Below are positions 48,011 through 60,205 of a DNA stretch of 64,000 bases, piece after piece. The stretch comes from Rotaria sp. Silwood1 (Eukaryota; Rotifera; Eurotatoria; Philodinida; Philodinidae). The stretch spans positions 2,864,349 to 2,928,348 of the forward strand of contig CAJNOP010000018.1 in assembly GCA_905250075.1 (NCBI GenBank). Reading direction: 5' to 3'. How positions within the stretch are numbered: the first letter of the stretch is position 1; every line of letters begins with the position of its first letter. The position numbers were made by a program, and so were the translations under genes. The notes below the pieces were generated by a model. The model had not been told where the DNA came from and ran no database searches. It was given only the letters and a program-made list of their open reading frames with translations.

Positions 48011-49829
48011 AGTCATTGACTTGACTAGGTATAGAATGATTACAGAAAATCAAGGAAGAATGTGATTTGAAAACAATAAGAACGTTAGGAAACCTTTAGA
48101 AATTTCGATGTGATCTAAATCGATGAAGAAACATACTAATGAGTTAGATATGTTTCAAAAACTTCACGATTACTCGGCGAATTATACATACTAAAGCATA
48201 CGAATGATCATGAAAACGTCATTGAGCTGCTAAAGGGTAATCAAGAACAAAGTTAATATTTTTATTGTCAACGTCAATTCATAAAAAGTTTCTTCAGTAG
48301 TTACAAAATGACACAAAGCAAAGTAAATGCTTATTTAACAAGATGTGTCAAAAACAAATAGATTCTTTTAGCCTTGCTTTCACCAGCTTACTTCGTTCTT
48401 TTTTTATGTTACTATAATACCCTTTTCATTTACCATGCGATTATTCGACTAATTAAATGATCCCACTTAGAGATAATAGATTTTATGTATGAGACTACAT
48501 CATTAGCATTTTAGACAGGCTAATAATCCATTTATGAAGCTATTTTATCATTAATTATTCTAGAATCATAGTGAAAGATAACGAATTAACCTAAATGTTT
48601 TTATCAATTTTCTTCTTAATCAATACTATTAATGAAATCAATTTCGTATTCATCAATATAATACTTGATGAACCAGTTTAATCAATTATTCATTTGTTAA
48701 TAAAACTAAAATTCATAATTCATATTCTATTGTTTTAATTTAATACAAAGTTAAATTTTAATGTGAATTAATTCTTTTACAGTATACACATTTTTTGTAA
48801 ACTTCTACATTTTTGTTTTGTGTATAACATGAAAAAAAAGATGGTTTTGTTCTTTTTCTAAAATGTGATTGTTGTTTTGAATGAAGAGACAAGAAAAATG
48901 ATAAATTTTGTCTTGCTTTATTCGAAAGAAACAACTCTTGTATCTAGCATCTTTCAACATGCTTATTAAGAAAAAAGAGAATCATAATTATAAAGATGTT
49001 GATTTATAAGAAACTGTTAAATGTTTTACTTATGTCAAGACAAAGCGATAGCATTCCAATTAATCATAAAAATATGATTGATTGCCATTTCTGAATATGA
49101 GATTCGATCACAAGTTTTTCCCAGTATGACTATAATATGATCGATAATTAATCAACCCACTATCTTCACATATTTGATCAGTTCAAGTAAATACAACTTA
49201 TCATTTCAAATATTCTATATGTAAAAACAAATATTAAAATAATTTTTGCATACAGTGCTTAATAGTAATTTCACTTGCAGCTATTGTATGTGTAATACAA
49301 CTTTCTTCAATTTGATTTGCATGAAGTAAATACTAGTGATTATTAAATGGTTTATTTAGTTTGAGAACATCAACTTCTTCACTCGATTGACACTGACTAT
49401 TAATGATAATAATACCCGCATTCACTTGTCTATAATGTTACATTTATTTCATATGATGTCTTCTACGACTATCCTTGGAAACTCAATCAAGTAACAGCAT
49501 AGAGGATAAATATAATGTATAGTCATACTTTCACAGTTTCTGCTTGTTCATATGAATAAGTTATGATTTTATAGCATCGAAATGAAATTTCCTCAATCGT
49601 ATATATATTTACTAAAAAGCTGATGATGAACTAAGTCAGGTTCACCCATAATTTGTGGACAATCAACTACATCATCAATCGAGTTAGTAGCCATCCAACT
49701 TGATAACTAACTGACTTGGTAAAGATGTTGAGTTTGTATTCCAACCTTATTAATGTCAATCTCATCTTCAGCAAGAGTTGTAACTGATTCCGTTGAAATG
49801 ATTGGACGAGGCAATCTAATCGAAGTGCA
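48011..49829. other. Gene-free stretch with a possible decayed minus-strand gene
   Basis: No intact gene. On the minus strand, 49850-49330 contains separate protein-like runs in different frames (STESVTTLAEDEIDINKVG, SSWMATNSIDDVVDCP, INSQCQSSEEVDVLKLNKPF) broken by stops, suggesting a degraded coding region of unknown family. The rest is AT-rich and uninformative. Confidence 0.3.
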
Positions 49830-50152
49830 CCCATGTAAAAATTTTTGATTAAAAATTTGATTAAAAATCGATTAAAATGGCACGATTTTAATCAGATTTT
49901 AATCGGATTTTTTAGGCTTGAAGACGGATTTTATTTGATTTTAATCTTTTTTTAATCTATTTTAATCGATTAATAAACCTAAATCAACTAAAATCGATTT
50001 TGATAATTAGTTTTAACTGATTCAAGCTTATTAATCGATTAAAATCGATTAAAAAAGATTAAAATCCGTCTTCAAACCTAAAAAAGCCGATTAAAATCGT
50101 GCCATTTTAATCGATTTTTAATCAAATTTTTAATCAAAAATTCTTACATGGG
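49830..50152. mobile_element. AATCGATTAAAA-rich palindromic MITE
   Basis: Ends CCCATGTAA-AATTTTTGATT are inverted, and the near-perfect arms of about 110 bp continue through GGCACGATTTTAATC. Nearly all of the 323 bp is built of GATTAAAAATCGATT-like units. I could not find a convincing target duplication. Confidence 0.75.
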
Positions 50153-52559
50153 TATTTTATTGTTTTTAAAGCACAATTAAGAAAAATATTAGATTTGCTT
50201 GAAAAGATTGAGTGAGAAAATTCAAGGTTTAAAGTTTAGCAATCAGTTGATTCGTAGATAATTCCTTTGTTTCGAGCAATGTATAGAAATAACACATATT
50301 CATCATTGAGAAATTTAACAGATATGAATTACTGTAATATGACTGTTCTTTCTGAGAGTTTGTGAAAACTTGAGTACGGAAAAAAAATGAGTCTTTTTTT
50401 GCTTGTTTTCATCAGACTAAAAGATTTTCTGTACTAGATAGACCTGATAGATCCAAAGTTCTCAGTCGATTACAATTCTGCCCTAAGACACTGTTAGTCT
50501 ACTGTTACTGTACTATGAATATTAGTGTTCTATCGAATTATAGATGTCTTGAAGATTATAGTGTCAATACACTACCGTATAACAACTTTTAAGTTAAAAC
50601 TATAATCTTATAGCATCTCCAGTTTTCAAATATTCCATCGTCCAACATTAATATTTTTTTTTTTGATGATAGGATTTTTTCCCCATTGAATAATTCCCAT
50701 GGTTCATTGAATCATTAAATCATAGTTCTAGTAGCAATATTTGTTCAATAAAATATTTCGTTTTTATTCTTTGAAATTTGGAATCATAGTTAATCGCCGC
50801 CAAACACATTTATCGATTTATTATAAGCTTATTTCTCACTTTGAAAAAATCTTTTAGTTATTTTGTTTATAAAATGTTAGTTAAATTCGTCAAAGTAAAA
50901 TTTATTTCTTAAAAAAGAAACATTATTTTCAAATAAACATTAACTTTCACGTTCGTTTTTGAATCTTCAAAAATCAGTAAAACGTTTTTCTTTTATACTG
51001 TAAAAAAAGCCAGAAAAATTCATTGAGTACAGTGTCATGTTTTTCATGGATGATCAAAGCATGAAGAGAAATAATAATTATTCATACTGTGACAAAAAAA
51101 ATGATAGTATGTTGCTGGCTTGTAATCGAACATTATGTTATTATAGACACCAAACACAGGAAATTGATATGTCATTCTTTATGACTAACAGAACCAGTGA
51201 CGAACTGTAATTCATCATATGAATTTTTAAAAGCCAACTGTCATATGGTTATAAGCTTGATTGATGCTCGATGTATTCTTGACAGACAATTATTACTAGA
51301 TAAAAATAGCAAGTGCTCTTTTTTTTCTTTATAATATCGAAAAAGTAAATAAAAGGCTTGGTTAATTTGAAAGATGATCGCATATTTTAAATGACAAATG
51401 CTTCAAAAGTTTTTTTTAACATTCTTTTGTGCATGAATACATTAAGTATTTTTCTTTCTTCCGCGTTCTCTTGTTTTTTTTCTCCTATATATTACATAAA
51501 ACTAGCATCATTTAATAGCAGCACGACACGAAAGAACAAATGCTTCATCACTTTTTCATGAAACTCAATAAATGCTATTCATTATTTTCATCTTATTCTC
51601 GTATTGAATCAACCTTTTATAGAAAACATACATTGCGTAGAGAATACTAAATGTATTGATTATTTTAGATAAAATTCTATGGAATAAATTCAATCTATTG
51701 TTTACAAAATTAGTCATTATGATCAATGCACAAGAGTTTTTTGAAGTACAAGGTTTGTAATCTTTATATGATGCATTACTTTATATTCGAGATTTTGTTC
51801 AGTGCTGTAATCGATCAGCATTGAAGTAAACTATTTCATTCAATAAAATACACAGTTGATAAATTCTTTTCTCAATAAATAACTTAATCATGCTTAAAAT
51901 ATAACAAAAAAGTAAATTAAAAATTTCTTACAGATATACGAACAATATTAAAAGACGCAATACCATATATAAAAGCAGGCATGATATTTCATTAAATCCG
52001 TTGTTCTTTTCTGCTAGAAAATCTCATCAACATTGTTAGTATGATCATAATGTAATTATTTTCTAGAAAGAAAAAAAGGTATGACAAAACACTTACACAT
52101 CTATTTATAGTCCTGACATTAGATGTAATGTAGCATAAAAATTATATAAATACGCCGCTTAACAACTACATCAGAAATACATTACATGAAGTAATCATAA
52201 AAAATGTTACATTAGTAAAAACTATTTCAACATGCATATTTTAGCATCTAGTTTCTGCTACTAGCAGAATTTGATGAGCTTTGATCGCAACTACCAACTG
52301 ATCTACCATAGAATGATAGAAAACAACGTTATAATTACAACATTATCGACACACCATGTTTTTTATATCTGAACTATTTTAGTATTTTGTGTTTTTTCCT
52401 GAAAAAATATCAAAATAGAATGTTCACATGGATCAGCAATAACACAATTGACCAATTCGTTGGAATACTAATGATTTGTATTGAATATGACGACAATGAG
52501 TATTCATAGAAAACTATACGTAGCTCAAAAAAGAATAACCATCATGTGAAAAATAACTG
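50153..52559. other. 2.4 kb without a supported gene
   Basis: Uniform AT-rich sequence with no recognisable coding exon, RNA gene or repeat end on either strand. Confidence 0.45.
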
Positions 52560-52972
52560 AATGGCAAACAAAGATTTTTTGGAACTCTCTTTTTCTTTAG
52601 CAATATTCAACAATTGATTTTTTAGATTAACATAGAGAATCTGGAGGTGTAAACTAATCCATTAATTTGTAGTTTGTAAGAAATTTATACTGTCCTTGGT
52701 GATAAAAACTTTTCAAAGTTTACAGTATGATGGCTTAATTAAATTAAACACACAACTGAATTATCTAAGATAACTTTTGAACAAGTTTTGTGATGAGCAG
52801 TCAATATATAAACTTTAAGAAAATTTCGTATGCATATAACTAATGAGTTTCATTCGAACTACAAACTAATGAATCCGTTTAGACACTTGGATTCTCTATA
52901 ATAATATAAAAAATAAATTGTCGAATATTGCTAGGAATAAAAGACAGCTCCAAAAAATTTTCGTTTGTCATT
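52560..52972. mobile_element. Imperfect foldback element, about 410 bp
   Basis: The left segment (AATGGCAAACAAAGATTTTTTGG, then AGCAATATTCAACAATT, then ATAGAGAATC) recurs inverted on the right (GATTCTCTATAAT, AATTGTCGAATATTGCT, CCAAAAAATTTTCGTTTGTCATT). Arms are about 130 bp with perhaps 15-20% mismatches, so it is an older insertion. Confidence 0.6.
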
Positions 52973-53481
52973 AACGACACAAATCATCAACATTCCAACT
53001 AATTGACAAATTGTATGGTAGTCGATCCTTTTCAATACTGTATATTAATGTATTTGCCAACTATAGTTCCCAAACTTCAATAAAGAATCATTCATCCATA
53101 AGAATTTTTACTGAACTGTACACATTACTATTGAATACAACTTTTGGATTGAAAAAAAAATAATACTTTATCATATCAGAATGATGTCTTATCACACTCC
53201 GATGTTAAATTTTCGCATGAATTGTTGCACGAATAGAGACATACTGAAATAACTGAGATATGAATTATACCAGGTGCCGATAATCTTGGATCTATAACAT
53301 TTTTTTCCGCTATTCTATAGCAGATTAGTTGGTGGTCACGATCCATGCCTATCCAATTCTACTATGCAGTAGCAGAAATTTAAAGACAAATCGTGCATGT
53401 TAAAATAGCTTTTGGTTGATCGCAGAATTTTTTACGATTGCTGCACTATAAACACAAGTAGATATATCCATCTATGTAAAA

Positions 53482-53501
53482 GTTTTCTTTTTTTTCTTTA
53501 G
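53482..53501 (+). promoter_or_regulatory. 3' splice acceptor 26 nt upstream of the receptor start
   Basis: A pyrimidine-rich run ending TTTCTTTAG at 53501 precedes the ATG at 53528. Either a spliced-leader acceptor or the end of an intron; the frame is open back to the acceptor, so an upstream coding exon is also possible. Confidence 0.45.
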
Positions 53502-53527
53502 AACTTAATGAAAATTCAGTTTCTTCA

Positions 53528-54541
53528 ATGTATAACATATCCAATACAGATTTAGGTGAAATATTAGAGTATATGTCAATGCAAATCAATCGTTACTTTT
53601 CGATATTTATTTTTCTTTTTGGTACAATTGGTAATATACTTAATTGTGTTGTTTTATCTCAACCGACGCTTCGTGTAAATCCATGTGCTTATCTTTTCTT
53701 AATTTCATCTATTGCAAATATGATTTCTATTCTATTTGGCTTAACAACAAGAATTTTAGCTGGTTGGAATATAGATATAACAGATACAAATAGTCTTGTT
53801 TGTAAATTTCGTGCTTTTATTGTTTTTGTTTCACGAACAATTGCTTTTTGGCTTATTGCATTTGCTACAATAGATCGTTGGTTTTCATCATGTAGTCAAT
53901 ATCAACGACGACAAATGAGTTCATTAAAAAATGCTCAACGAGGAACAATAATTATAATTATCTTATCTATTCTTCTTTATTGTCAAATGATTTATTGTTA
54001 TGAGGCAAATATGAGTTCAACTCCACTTCCATGTTATGGGAAAAATGTTGTATGTCGTTTTTTAACTGATTTGACATATGCAATAATAACAATATTATGT
54101 CCATTATTAATTATGTTTATATTTGGTTTAATAACAATATCAAATATACGTCAAACGTGTACTGCTCGATTATTTAAAAAGAAATTAATTGTGCTTAATG
54201 GAAATAATAAAAATGTATTAATATCAAAAAAAAGTCAACAACAACGAAAAAAACGTATCGATCGTTATTTACGTCACGTACTTTTTATTCAAATTATATT
54301 CCTTTCCATTCTAACAATACCACAAGCAATTGAAAAATTCTATACAACATTATCAGTGAATGCAACAAAATCATTGTTAAATATAACAATCAACAAATTT
54401 ATTTATAATTTTGTCTTACTTCTTACTTATCTTGCTAGTGGACTACCATTTTATATATATACATTGAGTGGCGGGAGTACGTTTCGAGTGACACTGATTA
54501 ATTCATTACAATCTATACTCGAAAAACTAACTTGTCGATAA
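53528..54541 (+). CDS. Rhodopsin-like (class A) G-protein-coupled receptor
   Basis: A 337-aa seven-helix receptor in one exon. Helix 1 contains the GTIGN motif (Asn36, the conserved TM1 Asn). A conserved Cys at the top of helix 3 (SLVCKF) can pair with one in loop 2. Helix 3 ends in DRW, a variant of DRY. Helix 6 follows the basic stretch KKRIDRYLRHV. In helix 7 the usual NPxxY is replaced by GLPFYIYTLSG, a form seen in the large invertebrate peptide-receptor-like expansions. N-glycosylation sites lie at the N-terminus (NIS) and in loop 3 (NAT, NIT). It resembles FMRFamide/thyrotropin-type orphan receptors; the ligand cannot be predicted. Confidence 0.88.
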   Translation: MYNISNTDLGEILEYMSMQINRYFSIFIFLFGTIGNILNCVVLSQPTLRVNPCAYLFLISSIANMISILFGLTTRILAGWNIDITDTNSLVCKFRAFIVFVSRTIAFWLIAFATIDRWFSSCSQYQRRQMSSLKNAQRGTIIIIILSILLYCQMIYCYEANMSSTPLPCYGKNVVCRFLTDLTYAIITILCPLLIMFIFGLITISNIRQTCTARLFKKKLIVLNGNNKNVLISKKSQQQRKKRIDRYLRHVLFIQIIFLSILTIPQAIEKFYTTLSVNATKSLLNITINKFIYNFVLLLTYLASGLPFYIYTLSGGSTFRVTLINSLQSILEKLTCR

Positions 54542-54844
54542 GATAAGTAATAATATATCAATTTCAGTGTATATGTATAAAATTTTTTGTTGAATAGACA
54601 ATAATTTTAATATACAATTAAAGCATAATACTTAATATTTCATGTGTGCATAATTGTTTCCTGAAATAATATCTGGTTTATGTAATTATGCAATATTTTA
54701 ACTAGATAACAATGAAAACAAAGTCAATATACTAAAGTTTTACTTTTTTTTCATGATATTTTTATACATTATAACTTGACAAGAAAATCGGTCTAGTAGA
54801 GTAACCATTTAATTTTTTTTTCTTTTGTTCGCTTTTGATATATA

Positions 54845-55920
54845 CAGTGGCATAGCCAGGATTTTTTACGTAGGTGGCAATTTACCAGCTAAATTATTTT
54901 GAGTAGGTGGTAGCAATGGGCAATTGTAAAACCTAGTGGGCAATAGTTTTTTAAATACTTATCCGCATTACAGAATTTGTTGTTTACTGAAGAGAAATTA
55001 GTCATTTTGGATTAACAGATAAATTTGCTCGCTTTTTTTAAACACTATTCCAGAAATGTACTCTTTGATCTCATATATTTCAGTATTTTATGGCAAAAAG
55101 TCATAAATAAGTATTAATAGAACAAGAAAATCAATCTCTTTTCTGAATATGTGGTAGAGACACAATGGCTATCAGTCTATCTTTTTTCGTGAAACATTGA
55201 TCAATGCCTCTTTACTTTCTTTCGTCAGGCAATGAAGGTTTGTTTATCTTCTTTAATCGGACAATTGCATGAGTTAGTTTGTTCTATTACATCGGACAAT
55301 GATAAGCATTATTCCACATATATCTGTAACAAATTCTCAATCATGAAAGTTTTTTTTTGCATGGTTTCAATGTTCAGTCATATGCGCATCCTGTAAATTA
55401 AATATTATCATTTCATTACCAGTAGTTTCAATGCCTGAAATGAGTTTTCAAAACACTGTCGTTTAGACACTCAGTCGATTTTTATTTAGATTTTCTATGT
55501 AGTTTATTCACGTTTTCAACTCTAACAGTGCAAGAGTCATGTTGCAACATACATTGTGAAAGCTTTTAATTTAGATTAATTCAGTCGTTTCTGTACAATA
55601 CGATTTATGTTCGTAGAGAGATCGTTGAGCATTCATTCAAGTTTCTCTTTAGCTCATTTAAGTGTATTAGAGCGTATTATGACAGAAAATACTATTGAAT
55701 CATTATTACTGTGATCATTCTTTGAATGCAAAAGATCGACGATTGATTTTTATAAATCACTTGATTAGATCTCATCAAGAGAAAATGTATTGAAAGAAAA
55801 CACTCCTTGAATCTTTAAGTATACACAGGTATTAACATTTTTTGACAATGGGCAATTGCGCGCATTAAAAAAAAATTAGGTGGCAATTGCCGAATTGCCA
55901 CCCTGCTGGCTACGCCACTG
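54845..55920. mobile_element. hAT-like element E with CAGTGGC-TAGCCAG ends
   Basis: The left end CAGTGGCATAGCCAG and reverse complement of the right end CAGTGGCGTAGCCAG form the classic hAT terminal repeat. Both are followed by GGTGGCAATT-type subterminal motifs. GATATATA abuts the left end and recurs 4 bp beyond the right end, so the target duplication is offset or altered. The 1.08-kb interior has no transposase frame. Confidence 0.8.
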
Positions 55921-58900
55921 AATGATATATATCACAGAAAAGAAAAACAAATGCATTCTCTTGCTTGTTTCATGTTTCATAAAGATAATATTTGTTACGC
56001 TAAACTTAATAGAAAACAAAAGTAAGATGTAAGCTACAGTTCAATAATACATCAACATTATTTATCTCGACAGAATTAAATTTTATTAATGTCTTTCGCT
56101 GATTTTTTTTTGTACTATTTTTATATATTTATTTATTGAAATTTATGTCATGGTTGGTGTAATATTCTCATGATATCTATTTAAAAAATCTTGCATTTAG
56201 TTATTCGTAACACACATTTTCTAGTATTTTTTGTTGATTAAGATGTCTTTGTTTCTCAGCGTACTAAAAGAATTCAACATTCAGGACCGATTTATTCGTT
56301 TTGAAAAATAAAATGTAATTTTTTCTTCTTTGATATTATCAGTGCAATTGGTATTACTATTAATAGAAAATATCCATAGAGAATGTCGTTCATATCATTT
56401 TTTTTTGGTAATATGATGTCAGTAGCTATTTGATGTTTGCAGTTGTAACCATCTCATATATAAGATACTGATATGATTCGATACATCTGATGTTATTTAA
56501 ATATTGCAACATTACTTGAAGATCATTTTTCATAAAATCAAAGTCACGATTAAATATTGTATTTCATGAACTAAAGGTGCAATAGTTTTTCTTTTCTTAT
56601 CATGAAGAGTAGGTCGTTAAGTATCTGTAGCGGTAAATATAAAACTAACAGCATTACTCAGATTTATTGGATTAGATTCTGATCAATTGATTAGATCAAT
56701 ACTGCATAAGTCTTTCGATTCTACAATATTGAATTCTATAATAAATAATATTAAACTATTCAAAACAAAAGAAGCATTCAAACAAATTATTGAAATACGA
56801 AATAAATTATATGATAAAAATGAACAATTTAACTTGTGTGTAAAAACATTGTCTACAAAATGTTTGTTTTATTTTTGTCTACTTGACAGTCATGGGAAAG
56901 AATCAAAAGTAGTCTGCTAGAATGAGAGTTTCATGTTCGTCTTCCTAGCTATATATATTTTGAATTTTTTAAATTTATTTATCTTTGTATGTACTAGTAC
57001 AAATGGTTGAAATCTGTTGAGTTTTAAATATAAAATTCAAAGCAGACGTTTTTTTGAATACTATCTCACGTAAAAAGTAGCTTTTGAAAAAATTTTCATA
57101 ACTGTCAATCCTTTCGAGTTCTAGTTTTTTTGTAAACCATGATTTTGTAGAATATTAAATTTGCTGCAACAGCATAAAGCTAAAAATATATAAGAATAGC
57201 ATTTTGACAGTTAACTGGCCGTAAACCAAAGGAAATTCTCAATGTAGATTGAGCAAGAACATGAAACCAGCATTCTAGTGACATTAAACAAACTCAATTT
57301 GCTATGCTGCGTGTAATAAATAATTAGAGTTTAGATGAGACAAAAAAAAGCAGAGATCTCTGATGAAGAATACTATTGATGAGCATGTAAAAGAATTCTG
57401 AGGGTTTAAATATCTGTTAAGAAAACGCTCACACTCACATACATCATAGATATATATTTTTCCTATATTTTGATTGATTCTTCTAGTTGGTCAATATTAT
57501 TTCAATAGATAAAAAGAAATGTATCCGATTTTTGTTTCATATAATTTCTACAGATTTGCAAAGTCTACGCAGAATCTAATTAAACTTTGAAGGATTCCAT
57601 GTATGGCAACAGTAATAGTTTCGAACAGGTATTTTTTTCATGTTAGTTCACTGATATGACTTTATAAAATAATGCCAAAAATTTCAAGGGAATTAATGTA
57701 TCTTAGTTTGGTGTAGTTCAACTAATACGGAATCTGTGAATAGGTATTGTTCAAATCAAGACCTACATTCACGATTAGTCCATGTATTTTATGCTAGACT
57801 ATTGAGCTCGATTGTCATATTCAAGTCTGGCAAGCTGTTTACAAACAAATGAGTATTTGATTCAACTGATGATAGGTACTGTAACTAGAAAATCGGATGT
57901 AGTATGCATGAATCTTCGATTTTATTTTGTCAAACTTCTGGGCTCGTTTTATAATGTTTTTTTGAAGTATAAAATTGTATATTTCTCTTGAACTACGTGG
58001 CTAAAACCATCTAATTAATACCATTGTAGATATTTTCTAAAACAAATCATGATTTTTAACGGCAATCAAAGTGAAGTCTTTCTGATATAAAAAATGTCAC
58101 GAAAAATTACTTGTTTGCTTTCAAAATATCTCTATTTTATTATTCTTGCATTATGAATTGTACAAGTTTTTAAATCAGCATTCAGAACAAATCCTTTTCT
58201 AATTACTCTTTTTTTTTAAAATAAGAGTCGTTTAATATAAATTATTTGATTTTTTTTGTAACTCTTCAGATCTTGTTCATCTGTTTTTGATATATTGTCT
58301 GAATCTTGCAATGTAAATCATGGATTTGGCTTTTCAAAATCGATCACAAATAATTCGGAGCAGGGCTCAGAAATAGGATAGTCTTGAGTTGACTGTCATG
58401 CCTCTTTTAGTCTATCATCTCAGCTTCCCTTTTCTGGTTCCATCTATAAAAGGTGTAACATAAGCTCTGATTCCGTTTTCGAACAATTTTATTGGAAAAG
58501 GGAATCAGAACTTATATTACACCCTTTATGAGTTAATTTCGTATTTGAATTTTTACATTATTCATATAAATCTAATTTGTTTCTTAAAAAAAGTAGCAGA
58601 TCTACGGTAATGTTCCTAACCGTCTTAATTTTCCTAAATTACTGCTTTTTTTCAATTGCATTGATTCGCTCTATCTTTATCGAATAATTCTGATTTTCTG
58701 GAATTTTTGTTGACATTCTTTCAAAGAACCAAAGCGATTTCGAACATATCACAAAATCAGAAAATTCAAAATTCACGGCGGCATATGATCTAAGGTGTCA
58801 TGATCTTGTAGAACTTTAACATATACGATAGTAAATGCATCAAAATTTATTGAATTAAGTTTTGAGAAAGAATAATATTAATTTTTCAATGCATTGTCTA

Positions 58901-60202
58901 TCCATGAATTTTTAGTTTCTGATGAGTTCACTTAGTTTTTTTCAAACTACTAAGGTTCACTGAAGACCTTTTCATACTGTGGGATTCGATCTTGTAGCAT
59001 AGAGTGATTACCGATTCCATGTTATTTTTGATTGCTTAAAGTTCAATAAAAATATGAGAGTTATAATATGAAAAAAATACAATAAAAGAGAAAAGAAACT
59101 TTTGATTGATGAAAAAGGTCAATGACGAAGACAGAATAAGTTCCATTACCCATGGTATCTATGAAGTATCTAGATACCATATTTTATGAGATAAAACCTG
59201 TATTATTTTTCATGTACAGATAAGGAGGACATTCTATTCCATCCGATCTCATGTGAGATGTCACAAGAAGAAGTTATCTTGTGAGATCGGATGGAGTTTT
59301 TCTTCTTATTTGAAGCTCTTGTTGAAAACCTAGCATGTGCAATTGAATCAAATCGATTCATTATGGCTTTTTCCCGATTTTATGTAATCTAAACTGATTT
59401 GTAATGTCAACTCATCGATTTTCATTATATCATTAAATTAGAAAATTTCATAAATACACAATTTACAAAAGTCATTACCTTTGAATAACTGCAGAACTTC
59501 AAATGATCGCTGTGAAGCTAAAATCGGTTTGAGTTAAAAATATAGAAGATGTTTCGTAAGGCTCAGTAAATTCATGCTTTGATGTGATGAAATGATTTTT
59601 TTTCAAGTAATAGATGCTGCAAAGAATAAGAGAGAATAATTTGTTAAAAATATAGTTCAATTTTTATTTCTTTAATACCAATCACAAAGAAACAATCAAG
59701 AGAAGCCATTCAAATATTAGTATTTTACATTTTTCTATTTTTTAAAGTTTCTTTTATGTTATCATTGGCGTCATCGTGACTTCTTAGAAAGGAACTCGCA
59801 GATTGACGCATAGATATTTGATATTAAACAAAACTAACTGGCTTACTGTCAAAACTTGTTTTACAAAAAAAAAGAAACATCGTCATATTGTAAGTTAATG
59901 TCACATCTGCATCTATCGTTCGTCCTTTTCTTTTATTACTAAATCAACATAGTATTTGAGAGAAGATAACAAATAAGATCTCATTGTATATAGGCAAGCA
60001 CAAGATATCTCTTTCACTTATCACTCGAAAATAGAACGCATAGGCAGTAAAATAATATTTTTTGTAAAAAAACTACAGAAGAAGCTAAGTTGCTTTGGAA
60101 AATCTAAAGGAATTTCTTGAAAATTCTATCGGAAATATATGTATTCAATATCAGAATTCGATTTTACACGTATCTAGACTAATCGATATCATTTCGATTC
60201 AG
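55921..60202. other. 4.3 kb without a supported gene
   Basis: AT-rich. The 77-codon frame at 56687-56920 has somewhat protein-like composition but no recognisable family. Two small perfect-type hairpins occur: about 58448-58530 (GGTGTAACATAAG against CTTATATTACACC) and about 59231-59297 (CCATCCGATCTCA against TGAGATCGGATGG). Their role is unknown. Confidence 0.45.
60183..60202 (+). promoter_or_regulatory. 3' splice acceptor 3 nt upstream of the GxGYxYP start
   Basis: The stretch ATATCATTTCGATTCAG ends at 60202 and ATG follows at 60206. This fits a spliced-leader acceptor placed almost on the start codon and supports the ATG at 60206. Confidence 0.45.
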
Positions 60203-60205
60203 ATA

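Noticed and set aside
56687..56920. 77-codon frame with fairly protein-like composition
   Set aside because: No recognisable family, and no splice or promoter context to support it.
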